A DNA stretch of 64,000 bases from Parapristionchus giblindavisi (taxonomy: Eukaryota; Nematoda; Chromadorea; Rhabditida; Diplogasteridae). Location: assembly GCA_943737045.1 (NCBI GenBank), contig CALSFV010000050.1:713117-777116 (forward strand), read 5' to 3'. Position 1 is the first letter of the stretch. Each line of letters opens with the position of its first letter. The translations under genes were made by a program, and so were the position numbers. The notes beneath the pieces were generated by a model, which saw only the letters and a list, made by a program, of their open reading frames with translations, had not been told where the DNA came from and did no database searches. Shown here in pieces: positions 63,966 to 64,000 of the stretch.

Positions 63966-64000
63966 AGGTAGAGAGAGAGGGAGAGAGAGATTGAGTATAA
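63163..64000. repeat. Polypurine tracts and GATCAAA words at the window end
   Basis: (AG)n at 63353-63432 and 63930-63958, a GATCAAAGATCAATG cluster near 63570-63620. No gene recognised. Confidence 0.8.

Overview
This is eukaryotic DNA from a nematode. The clearest evidence is a complete major sperm protein (MSP) gene, a family found only in nematodes, together with several seven-transmembrane chemoreceptor genes of the nematode Srd family. Introns are short, GT-AG and pyrimidine/TTTNAG-like. The three-exon MSP gene and the heavy load of small inverted-repeat transposons would fit a diplogastrid such as Pristionchus; the genus is inference. No bacterial-type features are present.

Layout. 0-8 kb: a 1.9-kb palindrome at the window edge, a few weakly supported + strand exons (possibly eIF4E-like), a 26-bp tandem array, nested hAT-like elements with exact 8-bp target duplications, and a higher-order tandem repeat at 7.56-8.0 kb. 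8.9-10.1 kb: the 5' part of an Srd receptor gene (D, minus). 11.3-12.9 kb: a complete two-PDZ protein gene (minus), head to head with the complete MSP gene at 13.2-13.8 kb (plus). 14.8-18.9 kb: a complete, divergent CDC-42-like GTPase gene (plus, 7 exons). 21-48 kb: three related Srd receptor genes, A and B (plus) and C (minus). Each has 11 exons with nearly identical exon lengths. A is cut in its last exon by a LINE, B is intact, and C is intact but stretched to 11.4 kb by transposons. 50.0-54.4 kb: a complete CYRI/FAM49 (Rac1-binding) homologue (minus, 14 exons). 54.5-64 kb: almost gene-free, with one good tRNA-Val(CAC), LINE 3' fragments, polypurine/polypyrimidine tracts and foldback repeats.

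The striking theme is layered mobile DNA. Two abundant TTAA-flanked foldback families, here called MITE-1 (10 copies) and MITE-2 (about 23 copies), fill introns and upstream regions. Smaller families include hAT-like CATACATTTT elements (4 copies), hAT-like CAGGGCTGGGA elements (2), TTAA elements carrying a tRNA-like Pol III module (4), TA-flanked elements and several long palindromes. The paralogous Srd genes act as internal controls, because empty sites in one copy define exact insertions in another. In gene B a MITE terminus provides the 3' splice site of exon 7. In A and B different elements have landed at the same site just upstream of the start codon.

The host genes do not form an obvious pathway. 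MSP and the PDZ gene share a 295-bp intergenic promoter region. CDC-42 and CYRI both belong to Rho-family actin signalling, but they are 31 kb apart and proximity is the only link. Splice structures were derived by eye from conserved protein families and consensus splice sites, and no transcript evidence was available.
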